A stretch of 64,000 nucleotides of DNA from contig CAJHZI010000550.1 in the NCBI GenBank assembly GCA_905160935.1, positions 124,001 to 188,000 on the forward strand. The letters run 5' to 3'. This stretch comes from Enchytraeus crypticus. Taxonomy: Eukaryota; Annelida; Clitellata; Enchytraeida; Enchytraeidae. The translations under genes and the position numbers were made by a program. The notes below the pieces were generated by a model that saw nothing but the letters and a program-made list of their open reading frames with translations, ran no database searches and had not been told where the DNA came from. Of this stretch, positions 39,323 to 52,759 are shown piece by piece (the first letter of the stretch is position 1; each line of letters starts with the position of its first letter).

Positions 39323-39964
39323 TTGTATTACAAATTTTATGAGGAACTAGTACATTTCAATCGTATTCGATGCAGTGTTTACTTTTTTCTTGTCCACTGT
39401 TTACATTTTGTGTCCCTGATGTTCTATTATAGCTACTACCGAAAAATCTATAGACGAATGTTGGCTCAACTCTCTCAATACTTAACCCTACCTGAGTCTA
39501 ATAGACGAATGTTGGCTCAACTCTCTCAATACTTAACCCTACCTGAGTCTAATAGACGAATGTTGGCTCATCTCTCTCAATACTTAACCCTACTTGAGTC
39601 TAATGGACGAATGTTGGCTCAACTATCTCAATACTTAACCGTACTTGAGTCTAGTCGACGAATGTTGGCTCAACTCTCTCAATATTTAACCCTACCTGAG
39701 TCTAATAGACGAATGTTGGCTCAACTCTCTCAATACTTAACCCTACCTGAGTCTAATAGACGAATGTTGGCGCAACTCTCTCAATACTTAACCCTACCTG
39801 AGTCTAATAGACGAATGTTGGCTCAACTATCTCAATACTTAACCCTACTTGAGTCTAGTCGACGAATGTTGGTTCAACTCTCTCAATACTTAACCCTACC
39901 TGAGTCTAATCTGTGGCTTTTATCTCATACATTCCAGCACTATTTAATTATTTTTGTTACATAA
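39323..39964 (+). repeat. 51-bp tandem array with an open frame (213 aa)
   Basis: Nine units of 51 bp (39460-39910) encode RRMLAQLSQYLTLPESN nine times in one open frame starting at ATG 39323. Because 51 is divisible by three and units are young, the open frame is expected without selection. A related unit is at ~39050. I treat it as a minisatellite, not a gene. Confidence 0.75.
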
Positions 39965-41085
39965 ATATATAAATTATTAAATACTTACCTCTCTCTTAAT
40001 CAATACCTTTTAAGGACATTTTCTTTTTTGCGTAATTATTTATGTAAATATTGCATCATTCCTTCAACTTTCAAAGTATGTGGCCGTCCAGCTGTTAGAA
40101 CCGACTTGAAGCTTTTAGTTAATAGCCTGAACTAATACTGTAAGTCGTATTTGCCTAATTCAATATAATTTAGTACAGTTAATTAAAACGGTTTACTTTA
40201 GAATATATTGTCTATGTTAATTTAATTGTTGATAATTATATTTATATTCCACTCATTGATGAAGTACTGTCATACCCTGAGAATTCGGAACAGTAAAAAC
40301 GGCACTAGTTGCATGTATCTATTGGATCTCTGCAGATACATATTGCGTAATTGCTTTCGTTCGCTTACTCTAAATGATAACTGGATTAGTTTGGTAACGC
40401 TAATGCTAACACTTGGCTACAGATAGTTTTGTTGCTGTATATTTTATGTCGCTTTATATTTAACAAATGCTCATTCGTGTTTTCAAGTCTGTTTTTCCAT
40501 CTTCAACGACCGGAGTCTCGCTGTGAATCTCTGTGATTCTATAGATTGTACGCTATTAAGATACTCTAGGAATGTCTTAATAGCGTAGGGGTAACATCAT
40601 AAAGTTTTAAGTGACAGATCCTGGGGTGAATTGAACCCTTGTGGGTTCGAATCCCAGCCGCGCTAGCTAGCTGATCTGAGTGTAAAATCTCGGACATTCA
40701 CTGGACTGATTATATGGAAAATGGTCTAAATTGCCTAGCGGTTGAAACATGTGGTATTAAAAATGAAAGCTATCAACATAGTTGATCATTTCGCTATAAT
40801 GTGTGTTTATAGGTGTGAAGGTTTGTAAATGCCTGAGAACTAGTTTAACGTCAGTTTCCTGCGATCTAAAAATTATCAGTGACAGGCAAAGCTGCATTTA
40901 AATACGCTGATCCTGATTTAATAAGACCTGATGTTTTAGCACCGCATGGTAAGCTTTTTATGTAGGCCTAATGCTACAAGAAATGCTATAAGAAATTAAA
41001 TTTCAATGATATAAAAAATAGGAATAATTTAATAGGGCACATTCTATGGGGGAAAATCTACTAAATGAGGCCATAGAAGGTAGAA
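39965..41085. other. No gene recognised; weak signals only
   Basis: 40550-40586 is a 12-bp-stem palindrome (ACGCTATTAAGA/TCTTAATAGCGT). 40620-40665 carries a box-B-like GGGTTCGAATCCC. 40886-40948 is an open, splice-bounded stretch (AG|GC..CATG|GTAAGC) without known homology. Confidence 0.5.
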
Positions 41086-41088
41086 TGG

Positions 41089-41157
<69 letters not shown>

Positions 41158-41210
41158 ATATATTATATTTATATATTATATATATATATAATATATATAT
41201 AATATATATA

Positions 41211-41291
<81 letters not shown>

Positions 41292-41440
41292 TAGTGCCCT
41301 GCCAACTGGCAGGTCCATGGTATTTAACGCCTCAACTCTTCTCTGTTTTCGGCTTTCCTCTTATGTTCACATATAAGTGGATCTTTAAATCATCTAACGT
41401 ACCTCATCTCGGCCTGCATCTGCCTCTTTTTCCGTCCATT
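41086..41440 (+). repeat. (TA)n tracts and interspersed repeat
   Basis: (TA)n at 41090-41290, broken by TATTATATTTATATA variants, followed by another GGCAGGTCCATGG-family copy at 41292-41440. Confidence 0.8.
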
Positions 41441-41899
41441 CTGCCTTGTATGACCTCTTTTAGTAGACTTTCCTCCCTTAGAATAATCCTATCCAACTCT
41501 TCTTCCTGTTTGTTAAAACATTTATTAACATTTATTTATTAAACATCTATCTATACCAACTCTCTCCAGAACTTCCTCATTTGTAACCGTTGGAGTCCAG
41601 CTAATCCTTGCCATATATCCTTTACTTTTAATTACGACTTGATTTCGTAATTCATCATCGTAAGTTTTATTAGTTCTACATGTGTATAACTGAAGAGTTA
41701 GGGGATATCTTCTAGAGGTATTGACGATTCTAAAGGGATTTAGTACGGTAGATTACAAGACTTGGTTTAATTCAACTATGAAATAGATACAGATGAAGAG
41801 GTACAAACTTGATAAATCTTGAAATTAAGTTAAGAAATAAATTAGATATACGTAAAAAAATTTATTCAGAGAGCTATTAACTTAATAATATTATATTAA

Positions 41900-42310
41900 T
41901 TTAATAATATTATACTGGTTAAGGAAGCCACAAAGAATTGTAACACCAGTTTTAGACGTAATTTCATACCTCAATACATAGAGACCGTAAAGGGAAAAAG
42001 ATACAAACCTTAACAAGTTGATAGGCTTCAAAAGAAGAACATAAGAAAAACTAAACACTCACCAACATACTACACACACATAAGTATCTCACATATAAAA
42101 CTTAAACACAGGTATATAACTATGCACAAATACACATACATACACCCACGTATGCACACATTAATAGCTGGAATGAGCTTTCAGGTGAAGATGTAGAGAC
42201 AAAGTTAATTTCAAAATTTCAAAATTTGTTTGATAAATATAAGAAGTTTGTGTTACATGCCCTAATCAGACCTATGATAAATTACTTGTTCAAAATTAAT
42301 TAGGTATTTT
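41900..42310. mobile_element. LINE-related fragments
   Basis: 41930-42150 is inverse to ~37556-37735. 42165-42300 in + orientation reads NSWNELSGEDVETKLISKFQ and NLFDKY, like the W-N-x-L-P..F-K-x-x-L-D tail of CR1-type LINEs. Confidence 0.5.
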
Positions 42311-43776
42311 AGTGTGTATATTGATATGTGTCATTAAGCTAGATCTAAAACAGAAATATAACGTTTGAACTTTCATTTGAATAGCTGTTTACTTTGATAC
42401 CACTGCGCAACCTACTTCCCGTCGTTGAAGAAGAAAAAAATCAATTGAAAACAGGATGTAGGTCACAATAATATTTGTAAACATCAGTGTTATTTCATGT
42501 GTGAGTGTTATTTTAAATAAACATTGTTTTCTCTCTCTCTCTCTCTCTCTGTCTTTCTGTTAAGCTTCAGATAAACTCTCGTATCCAGATTTTTTGAAGC
42601 CTCTTCTGATTACCGGCTGCTAGCAAGCCACATAGGAAACTTTTTTACATAGGCTTTGGATGCCGGTACCAGATCTTCAATTTTTATCTACTAATCTACT
42701 GTACACTGCTCTATTATCTTTCCAAAAGAGCAACGCATCAATATAATTGCATCAGTATAATTGCTGCTCGTGACATTAGATAAAGTGGCATTTAATTGAA
42801 AAGAATCATAAATACAAATCTATAAACTTATCACAATATCCGTTCTTATAAAATATCAGTTCAAGTTACTATTCTATTCAGGACACCAAAATTTCTATAT
42901 TGATTCTATTTCTATAATTAAAATAATTTATAATTTCCGTTATTGTTAACGGTGATCAATAATTTCCTTTCTAATTTCTATTACCGTTCATGGAAATATC
43001 TCAGTAATCAATATAATCTTGGTAATGCGGAACTATAGTCATCTATTAAATAAAGAGGGCCAGGTTTTATTATTGCTAATACCTTAAAATTCTCAGAGCT
43101 TTGTAATTCAGCTGTAGATTGTGCAAATCGTACTTTAAGGTTTAAGTAGAAGAACTAAGATGTTTAATGAGACCTTTTAATCTGGAATATCATATCGTCT
43201 GGTAGGTTTTACATTATTAATTATTTTGTAAATATTATTAAATTATTATTATACTGTTAAATGTAATAAGTGAAATTTAATGATTATTAAATATGATCTT
43301 AAAGCATTTTGTAACTAGATATGTGCTGAAGGTTCTAGATAAAATGTGTCATTGTTTTAGATTGCCTATAAATTGTTCGATGGTTCTAGCCAATAGAGTG
43401 TCTTATGGTAGAAGCGGGTATTTAATTTAAGCGTTTAATGCTAGTGCTGGAATTAGGAATTCTAGTTAAGTTTCTTACATTTTTTTGATTGTTTTATGAT
43501 CCTATGTTTATGTGTGTATGTGTGTGTATATAGTTATATGATGTATATTGATCCTGTCTATTTTTGACGAATAAAGAAATGAATATTAAATCCTATCATC
43601 GAGACTGTACTATTTATTCTTTGTGTAGTTGTAGAAGCTGTTAGTTATCCGTGTAACTGTAGGGTATTACGGTTTTCTCGTCGTCTTGGTGTGATGTGTA
43701 CATTGAGTTATATTAGAAAAAGTTGAAGGTCTAGATAAGACTTACCACTGGTGTTTACATTAACACTTAATTTCTT
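42311..43776. other. Nothing recognised
   Basis: AT-rich intergenic sequence; a (CT)n tract at ~42530-42550. No open frame with recognisable content. Confidence 0.5.
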
Positions 43777-43895
43777 AACCGAGCGTGCAGTTCCCAAGTG
43801 CCTTCGGTATTCTCATAGACCAACGGCTCATACTGGCCACCATAGACCATATAGACTCTCTCTGGGTAGTGCATAGTTTCACCAAAACCATCTAT
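43777..43895 (-). CDS. Candidate orphan terminal exon
   Basis: After acceptor-like ACATTCAAG the minus strand reads IDGFGETMHYPERVYMVYGG, then QYEPLVYENTEGTWELHARL and R-N-stop. Balanced codon use in an AT-rich background suggests real coding sequence, but no partner exon or family is recognised; it could be a gene remnant or part of a retroelement. Confidence 0.35.
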
Positions 43896-43989
43896 CTTGA
43901 ATGTGTAATATCACTAAAATGTTTGAATAATATGAAAAAATTAGCTCGTGCAGTTTAAAAACATGTAATGGTACCTTGTGCTTTTTGCG

Positions 43990-44600
43990 CCTAAGACAAT
44001 TTCTGGAGCGCCTAGACTCCAGAAATTGCTACAGAAATGTAAACGAATGGAAAAGTCTCAAATAGAGGATTGGCTGGTTGTGTGGTTAGGACAGAGAGGA
44101 TTTGAGGCAGTCTAAATGTATCCTAACTCTGGTTAAACTGGGTTACAAGGGAAGATGATGATGAATAATACCTTGTGCTTGGAGAATACAATATTTGCAA
44201 GTTTCCATGGTTTACTACATTCTTCTAAAATGTGTACTGCTAAGGTTGTAGGTTTCAGGTGATGATGTTATGTTTACATGAATTTTTAATTTAAATTTAG
44301 AATCAGATACATCATCATCATCATCATCATCCTCCCTTGAATCCCAGTTAAACTGGGGTCGGGATACAAATAGAGTGTCTCAAATCCTCTCTCTCCTACA
44401 CCACACCACCAGCCATCCCCTATTTGAGACTTTTTCATTCGTTTAAATTTTTGTAGCAATTTCTGGAACCTAGGCGCTCACCAACCGAATGCCCTCTCTG
44501 ACTTTGGTATGGATCTTAGTGCTTTAGTCGCCTTCTATGACACATGCATTCACCGGTTGGTCAATTCTTCAAGCAACCCGGACACAACACGTGGATAGAA
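43990..44600. mobile_element. Two GAT-tailed elements in opposite orientation
   Basis: 43990-44165 forward (TTTCTGGAGCGCCTAGACTCC..GATGATGATG); 44310-44600 reverse ((ATC)n, CTTGAATCCCAGTTAAACTG.. ending CAACCCGGACACAACACG). Confidence 0.8.
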
Positions 44601-45206
44601 TCAGATACATATATTTTACGAAATTTTTATATTTTGTTTACGAAGTAAACTGATTAGCTGATCAGCTGGAAGGAGAGCGCTGTCATTGGCTGCGTGCCGT
44701 AATTTTTGCGGATGGCCTTGAAGTTAGTTTTCGTTACATCAGAATTTCAACTTGCAGTAATGAAGGAGCCATACATGTGCAATATTAAGCTTTGATTACA
44801 CTTACAACGTAAGGCTCGACGTCTGTTTCTTTCTCTCACATTAGAGCAACAACAACGTCTTGATTTTGATCACACTGTTCATCTCTGAATCAACGTAACT
44901 GACAAGCATCAAGTGACAAAAACGGCAAATCAGACTCTACTGAACGTCGATTGTTAGATTTTGTGAATTAGGATATTTTTAATGCTGTTGGACGTTTCTA
45001 GAGAGCTTTTATAGTTCAAGTGTATTTATGAAAATTATTTTACAAATATTATTATTATTTAATACTAATCAAGAGTTTATCAATAGAGGTGTGGCGCACA
45101 TTTCACTATACAAGGAAAATGACAGGGACAACACAGTATCAAAAGTTGAAACAATTATTCAACCAAACCAAAAAAACATGTGCTGGAGAGAGAAACGTGA
45201 ATGAGG

Positions 45207-46210
45207 TCAATCTTTGCGATGCACAGCTCCTATGTGTCTCCGAAGACTACTATTCAGTGAAAATCTCCTGCAACACTCTGCACACGAGTAGGATTTAATT
45301 CCTCTGTGTACAGCATTAACGTGTGATTTGAGACTTGAAGCTCTACTGAAAACGTTACTACAGTGAATACACGAATGAGGTTTAAGACGCCTATGAATAT
45401 CATTCTGATGCCTCCTTAGCTGATAGTCTGAACTGAAATATTTACTACATTTTATACAATAGTGATCACTCTGTTGACAGTGTATCATCATCCAATGTGC
45501 CTTGAGTTGTTGCTTTGTTGAACTCTTGTATTTACAATGAGCACAACCAAAGGGTTTTATTCTATCATGTACATATCTCGTATGTGTAGTAAGATAAGAC
45601 TTCTGTGAACACTTATAATCACACTTATCACACGTGAAAGGTTTTTCTCCACAATGAACTGATCTCCAGTGACTATCTAGAACTTGACGTGTTGAGAATT
45701 TTCTATCACAAGAAGAACATTCAAAAGACTTTTCTTGATTGTGAACAAAACGTATGTGACGTGTTAGACTACCCTTCACTGAGCAGCAATAGTCACACTG
45801 TGGGCACTTGTGAGGTTTCTCCTCTAAATGAACAGCAGAGATGTGACGATCTACATAACGTCTGTACGTAGAACTGTAATCACACTTGCCACACTCGTAG
45901 TTCTTATCTCCATGCACAAATTTTATATGCCCATTGAGCAATGATTTAACACTGAACGCTTTATCACACAGAGTACAACGATTCTGTCTGTTTTTCTCAT
46001 GTTTGCGCCGAATGTGCTGCTTTAAGTAGCTTTCCTTATCGAATGTTTTATCACACTGAGTACAATGAAACTGACGGTCACTCAACTGTTTACACTGTGT
46101 ACTTGGCTTCACTTGATCTGTTTCACTGAAAGTTACCTCACACTGAGAACATTTGTCACGTCGTGCAGGATCTGATTCACTTGATGATCTTCTACTTGAA
46201 TCTGTTATAT
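45207..46210 (-). CDS. C2H2 zinc-finger protein A, last exon (ten fingers)
   Basis: Acceptor TTTTGTCTCAG precedes 46210. The first two bases complete a codon left by the phase-1 donor at 50900, then ~33 residues including a degenerate finger (KCSQCEVTFSETDQ). Ten consecutive C2H2 fingers follow, e.g. FHCTQCDKTFDKESYLKQH, YECGKCDYSSTYRRYVDRH and FTCDKCDYKCSQKSYLTTH, stopping at 45207. A sequence-specific DNA-binding nuclear factor is the usual role. An open frame from 46112 starts at GTG and is an artefact of ignoring the splice. Paralog at 57937-58940. Confidence 0.88.
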
Positions 46211-46629
46211 CTGAGACAAAAGAACATGAAAATGATTAGCAATGGTTAACATATAACAGAACACTTTAATACTGATCCCTCTTCCAAGCATTTCTTACTA
46301 GTGTCTACTTAGATTGAATTAACGCATAACATTACAATTCAGTGCATATCTGTAGATGCACACTTCCTAGATTCACCTCAGGATCTGTCATTTGATGTTT
46401 CACGACGTTACTTGACGTCTCTGATAACTACACTATTGAGACATTCCGAAAAAGAAACAACTGCTCTTGCTTCATCTTTCCTCAATTTCTTCATCGACAA
46501 ATACTCCTAATCTAACAATTAATAATAATCTAATAACAGTAAAAACTAATAATCTAAAGTAGAAAAAAAGAGCGATCTCAAATCTGTTTCAGTGGCTCTT
46601 GATATATTATTAATCCTTAGTGGTTAGAA

Positions 46630-47867
46630 CAGTAAAGAACTTTACTTTTACTTTCAAAATTACTTTAACTTTTTACTTTTTGACGTCTTGGCAGTACTTT
46701 GACTTCTACTTTTCGATCTTAAAAATGAAATACTTTTACTTTTCAATTTTAATAAAAATTACTTTTACTTTTGGTGTTCTCTAAAAAGTACTTTAGTCTA
46801 AACGTACTTTTTCATGGTAGCTCTGTTATCGGATCAAACGAGAGGCATTAAAAATTATCTAGTCAAGATACTGTTTAGAAGACAACTTTAAATTAGTTTT
46901 AATACATAAAAATGTTGATGATTGACAGGCCATAATTGAAGCCGCACTTTGATCAACTAAGATCAAAGGCGCTAGTCTGAGATACAATTAAACCGCTACG
47001 TCAGACGATCAGAGCAATGCATTCAATAGGTTACTAATAATAATTATAATAGACTTATGCCGCTTTTAAACCGTCAATAATTCAAGTACGTCATTTTTCT
47101 TAAAAGCCTAAGCTTTGATCTACTAGATCAAAGGCACTGTGTCGAATGCAATACAATTGCAATTAACACTTAGCTCTATAATTATAACCTGTAGAATCTA
47201 TTGAATTCTATTCATTGGTGTATCTACATGTATATGCTTACAATTATATATAATTTAAAATTGAGAACTGAAGAGGCCCTAAGCAACATTGAAAACTAAA
47301 TAGGCCCTACGTAGCATTATAACAATTATATAAATTACTAAAGTGTAGAATGTAAGATCTCTGTTTAAGATGTCTAATGTAATTGTATTTACTAGTTGGG
47401 TTTCTTTTATACAGATGAATTCTTTAGGGCGAGCTATTTGTAGTACATATAAAAAGAGTATCGAATGTAGACTGTATAGCAATAAAGTATTAATAAATTG
47501 CAAATGGGTCTAGACTAAATATAATTTGCTATGTCTTAATAATAAAAATATATTAATGGTTTGGATTAGGAGTTAGGCATACGTTAAACATCAACTACTG
47601 AAACATATCTGCTGCTATTTTCTACAATGTTGTATTACATTGTCAATAATCAATCAATCAATAAGAATTTAACATGCGGTTCCTCGCCATAAGACAATGT
47701 CAGGCACGTCTTTTAGGATTACCTTAATTGTCCCAACTTGAAGCAAGGTAATCACATAATATAATAACAACAAATATTTAAATGATGTGCTGTATTACAG
47801 TACATGTAACATTACATATATGTATATATATATATATTATATATATATATTATATTTATTTTATATA

Positions 47868-47944
<77 letters not shown>

Positions 47945-48347
47945 TATAAAACATAACATATACACAACGGCACACTGGGTCAGGAAGCACAGATGCTTGT
48001 TTAAGACCCATTTCCTCCTTCCTCTCCATGGTTATTAGTAATCGTTGCCTATGCGATATGATTTGAGATTTACTTCCACGAATATGATTTTTTATTAGCA
48101 TATTACAGATGTTAATATAGATCTATGCATTGTTATATTTTAGCAAAAATTGTATACTTCATAATTTGAAAAAATACTTTTACTTTTTGATACCAGAAAA
48201 TACATACTTTTACTTTTACTTTTTAATTTACAAAAATAATTAATTTTACTTTTAATTTTTGGTTTGAAAAAAAAATTACCTCTACTTTTGGATTCCCAAA
48301 AATAAATTCTTTTACTTTATAGTTTCATAAATTAATATCCAGCATTG
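46630..48347. mobile_element. Non-autonomous hAT (copy 1), decayed 5' end
   Basis: Bounded by GGTTAGAA|CAGTAAAGAACTTT and CCAGCATTG|GCTTAGAA; the 8-mers match at 7 of 8. Subterminal ACTTTTACTTTT repeats occur inside both ends. Intact ends (CAGTGCTGGAAAAGTACTT) are seen in copy 2 (59360). Contains (TA)n at 47880-47935. Confidence 0.8.
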
Positions 48348-48349
48348 GC

Positions 48350-49890
48350 TTAGAATAAATTTAAAGGACATCAAACAAAAGAAACAATAAAAACTATGAC
48401 ATTTTAAAGCTAACGATTAATTTAAAATTGATCTCAATTCTAACAAATTTTTTTCCTTCTCACTCAAATATACCGCCAATTGGCAGGTCCATGATTTATC
48501 TATTCTTCCTGTATGCTGACTTCACATTTACGTTTAATGAGGAATATTCTAGCAAAAATATAATAATATAGAAAACTATTTAAACTAGCTTGGAACCATT
48601 TAATCAGTAGATGGGCTAGGACTAATATGACAACCAGAAATTCAGTGATAATGATAAATCAGAACAAACAACAACAACAAGACAATTAGAGTGCTACTCA
48701 TGTTCACAACAATATTGAGCACTATGGCACCAACTTCAATACGATGAGCTGAGAAACTCTAAAGCTGTGACTACCTTTGTAGCCTTCTACATGACACTCT
48801 CACTTTTATCATAAGTTTTTACAAACATGCTGGCAAGATATTTTTTATCATTTAAGAACAATTTTAGTGCTTGAATTTATGATCACTTAAATAGTATATA
48901 AAAGCTAGAGTCATGTTCAAATATATAGTTCGAAATATTACTATGAAATGTAACTAACATAATAACTATAATAGTTATTATGTTAGTTACTATGTTGGCT
49001 ATTTATCAAATACAACTCAATCACAAATGAATCATATCACGCTTCAATCACAAAAGATTCAAGTGATGCTTCAATCACAAAAGATTCAAGTGATGCTTCA
49101 ATCACAAATGATTCAAATGATGCTTCAGTCATAAATGCTAAACTTTTACTAAACTAAAACTCAGCATTATGCTTGGGAAAATATGGCATCTGAAGTTTTG
49201 AAGTGATTTCCCATTGTCTCCTTCAGTTTTCCGATTAGTCGCCTCTTAGTGGTTACTACTCACAGTCTGCGGCTGGTCTACTCGGAAAATGTTCAAATAA
49301 ATGAGGACAAAATATCAGTGATGAGATTAAAAATAATTCCATCTTTGCACACCTATTATCTTAAGTTGTCAACCTAAATGTGTGAAGCAGAATGCTAAAG
49401 TAGAGCAGCTTAAGTTCAATGTTTTGGATTTGATTTTACACTGAAGGTAAGTACCAGTCAAGCAATTTCCTCAGAAAATTATTTACCAGTGCTTTAAAAA
49501 GTGACATTAAGTTTGTACAAATGTGGAAATATTTGAAATGAATAGAATTGAATCATATTTATTTCACTTTCGGTTACAACATACACAAGTAATACATGAG
49601 ATGAAAAAGGACACAGAGGCCACGAAAGCACTGACATGTGCCCTAAACGAATAGATCCAATGCATTTGCTATGCTTTAATTATATTTTGGTATCAAAATT
49701 ATACAGTACAAAAATTACGCACACGACAAATACTTTCACATTAAGTAGTTCACTCAGGTCAAGTTTGTTTGAAATAAAATATTTGTTTGATATAAAACTT
49801 CATGGCTGACGCCTGATGATATAAATATTATACATTAGAGAAACATTAATGTGAGAATAGCTCTCAGCGAATATCGTATAGAAATGAAAA
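48350..49890. other. No gene recognised
   Basis: End of the segmental duplication with four ~27-bp units (CAATCACAAAAGATTCAAG..) at 49015-49140, then AT-rich sequence. A 16-bp palindromic TAACTATAATAGTTA is near 48965. Confidence 0.5.
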
Positions 49891-49891
49891 A

Positions 49892-50160
49892 CTATACAAA
49901 AATTACAAAATATTGACAATAAGGATTTTTAATGAAAGATTCAGTCTCTACTACTCTTTTAGTCAAACAATAAATGGAAAAATTCGCAATGCTATGGCAG
50001 AGAAGTTGAAGATTGTCTGGCAAGATCAAAGAGTCACAACAGTGATTTACATAAGTTGTTAAATGACAGGAACCTGATCTCAGAGTAGATGTGACATCTA
50101 CACGTCTCAGTACAACTGAACAGTCTCGTAATTCTGGTATCACATTTACCTTACTCTCTC
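49892..50160 (-). CDS. Possible alternative last exon of zinc-finger gene A
   Basis: Acceptor ATTTTTACAG at 50161. The exon reads (G)ESKVNVIPELRDCSVVLRR.. to a stop at 49892, about 89 residues, in the phase left by the donor at 50900. The product would lack fingers. No domain recognised; this could also be a chance frame. Confidence 0.4.
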
Positions 50161-50699
50161 CTGTAAAAATAGACAATATCTGATATGAATCAAATATCAA
50201 TATGTCACAATTCTCATACATTTTCTGCCAGTATTTGATACGCATCCAGACACTGAATAACTTAGTGAAAGTATATATGGAAGTGTACAATACAGGTAAT
50301 TAGCCGCTCACTATAGTCATCTCAAATGGCAATTTCTCAAATATTTGTAACAATATATCTCTTCGACGTTTAACAGATTCTATACAAAGATACATTATCA
50401 TTAATTTAGTGTATTAAGAACGAAGCTGAGAAGAAACTGCTATAGTTAATATCCCTCAAAGTAATTGCATTTATTCTTGACCACCCAGTACATTAATTTG
50501 CCACTAGAAATATAAAGGCCTTCACTAGCCTGCCTTTTATGTTCTCACTCTCTCCTTTATCTCTCTAGTGTTTCTCTAATTTATTGAAGCTGCTTTTCCT
50601 AAAGCTGAACTCTATCTAATTTCAGTGAAGCCTATAAGTCATATGTTAATCTAATCTCATGATCATCTCAGTATACACATTTAAGAGAGCTGATGATAG

Positions 50700-50855
50700 A
50701 ATGCACTAAAAAAAAGCTGGTAAAGCTAAGGTTAACGTCAGTTTCCTCACTCGAAAGCGATGTCAGTGACAGGCGAGCCCAGGATTTGAGCCCGCATCAA
50801 CTGATCCGTGGTCGAGTATCTTACCGACTTCGCCACTGGCTCCAGCTGGCACTAG
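50700..50855 (-). mobile_element. tRNA-derived SINE (family A), reverse copy
   Basis: AAAGCTGGTAAAGCTAAGGT..CGAGCCCAGGATTTGAG..ACTTCGCCACTGGCTCCAGC; full-length. It lies just downstream of the donor of the zinc-finger 5' exon. Confidence 0.85.
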
Positions 50856-50900
50856 AAACAAACACAATTTATTTAATGGACAAATGCAACGAGAACAAAC

Positions 50901-51273
50901 CTGTAACACTTGATACATAAGAAAACTGATTACTTGACACAAGAATCTCAGGTTGAGGCTGTGCACAATTCTGTAGAGAAGTGTTGAGACATTCAGCAGC
51001 ACACAACTGACTGCTTGAAGGGAAAGATGAAGTTGAACAAAACTCTAACAATATGTCTTGTAAAACATCCTCAGATTTACAATCAGCTGAATCTGAGAAA
51101 TCTTCAACTATGGCATCTGTAAACTCTGTCACTTCATATTTCATGGCAGATTCACTTTCAAATCCTACTGGTAAACAATCTTCACTCAGAGACAATTGTT
51201 CAGTCAAATCATCATGTACAGCAGCGACACATGATGGTTGTATTTCTAACTTTATTGAAGATGTTCCAGACAT
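50901..51273 (-). CDS. C2H2 zinc-finger protein A, 5' coding exon
   Basis: ATG at 51273; 124 codons plus one base, ending ..SYVSSVT and donor GTTTGT. Acidic and Ser-rich (DDLTEQLSLSEDC; AIVEDFSDSADCKSEDV), no recognised domain, plausible as a regulatory N-terminus. Phase 1 matches the acceptors at 46210 and 50160. Confidence 0.65.
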
Positions 51274-51629
51274 TGTACTGCAGCTGATCTGAGCAATTTG
51301 CTAAATATTGTTAAGAGTGTAGTAGGCCTATATGTAATCTGAATATCTATGTGACAGAAATATCAATGGAATGATATAAATTAGATGTCAAATTAAATAA
51401 AAACCATAATTCACAATAAAATGATTACAGGAAAGGAAATAGGATGACATACTACAATACTGTAACCATAGTTGTAATAAACTAAATGAAGTTAAACTGC
51501 ATGTAGCCACTTCTAACGTTTTTACAATTATTCACCTAACCGAAAAAAATTAGTTTGTCGTACAAATTGTAATTTTTTCACATTATCTTTGGTATTTAAA
51601 TTTATTTACTCAATAATTAAAGGTAATTT

Positions 51630-51790
51630 GTCAACTACATGACGATTCAATTGCTAACTTTATTGAAAATGTTTCAGATATTTTACTGCAGCTAACCTTA
51701 GCTATTGACTTAACACTGATAGAGTATAATCAGTATAGCATACATAATCTAAGCGACTATACGACTTCAATCCAAATGACATAAATTAAA
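51630..51790 (-). pseudogene. Degenerate copy of the start of the 5' zinc-finger exon
   Basis: AACTTTATTGAAAATGTTTC..ATTTTACTGCAGCTAA matches the reverse-strand start of the exon and its 5' flank (51240-51400), with substitutions and no open frame. Confidence 0.6.
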
Positions 51791-52689
51791 TTTCTAATTA
51801 AACACAAACTGACATCACATTTCACATATACAACAAGCAAGAAGAAAGGAGGTAAAACTAATTTTAGAATAAACAATGAGGAGGACAATCTCAAGCTAAG
51901 ATGTGTGAGGTAAGTAAAGATAAATGTAATTTATAAAAGATCTGTATATGAAAAATAGAAAACCAAGAGAAGGGAATTTTGAAATAGAAGAAGAAAATAT
52001 CACAGAAACTGAATAATATAAAAAAAGAAATTACGAGAAAATAAAAAATATGAAAGAAAAGCAGAATGGCATAGCCTGCCAAAATAATTCATGAAACTGT
52101 TATAGTAAGATGCACCATAGAAACCTATGAAATTGGGCATAGTATATACTACAGCTCAGTAATAGTTGGGCTTAGCTGCCTAGAAGATAAAAATGTAATG
52201 CAGTGGAAATTATCAGAATAGAGAACAATAAGCTGAATAGCAAATGCATTTCAAATCACAATAAAAGTACTCCTCATCGTCATCAGCATTCCATGAATCC
52301 CAGTTTAACCAGGGCGGTAGACAATTGATTGCTTACAGTAACTGCAGTCACCGGTTGGTCAATTCTTCAACCAAACCGGACACAATACTGGGAAACAAAC
52401 GAACTAAAAGAAAAAAGTACTAAATAATTATATTAAATAAATATCAGATGCAATATTGAATAACTCACAATAGCACAAGGGATGCAATATTGGAGAAGTA
52501 ATAGGAATAATTAAGCCTAATATGAGTTATGTGAAAGTAGCATAGAACATTGAAATGATGTCTTAATATCTCTAGTATAGTTTGAAATACCTTTGATAGA
52601 ATGGACTGGGTTACAGTGTTAGTCTCTAGAGAATGATTTAAGGAAACAAAAATTGAAGAGATGAAGATTAATTTCTCATTTATATATGA

Positions 52690-52759
<70 letters not shown>

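Larger units (their letters stand above)
44630..49135. repeat. Segmental duplication, copy 1
   Basis: Colinear with 56925-62960: the same promoter-like repeat, zinc-finger exon, hAT remnant and distal sequence (TTATGTTAGTTACTATGTT at both ends). Copy 2 is longer through later insertions. Confidence 0.88.

Noticed and set aside
40620-40665. tRNA gene or fragment with GGGTTCGAATCCC
   Set aside because: Only a B-box and part of a T arm are present; no acceptor or anticodon stem can be formed.
40886-40948. Possible 63-bp exon (open frame between AG and GTAAGC)
   Set aside because: Too short, no partner exon and no recognisable family; kept only as a note in the region entry.
46112-46112. GTG at 46112 as start of the zinc-finger protein
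   Set aside because: The frame continues upstream to a clear splice acceptor, and the 5' exon matches in phase.
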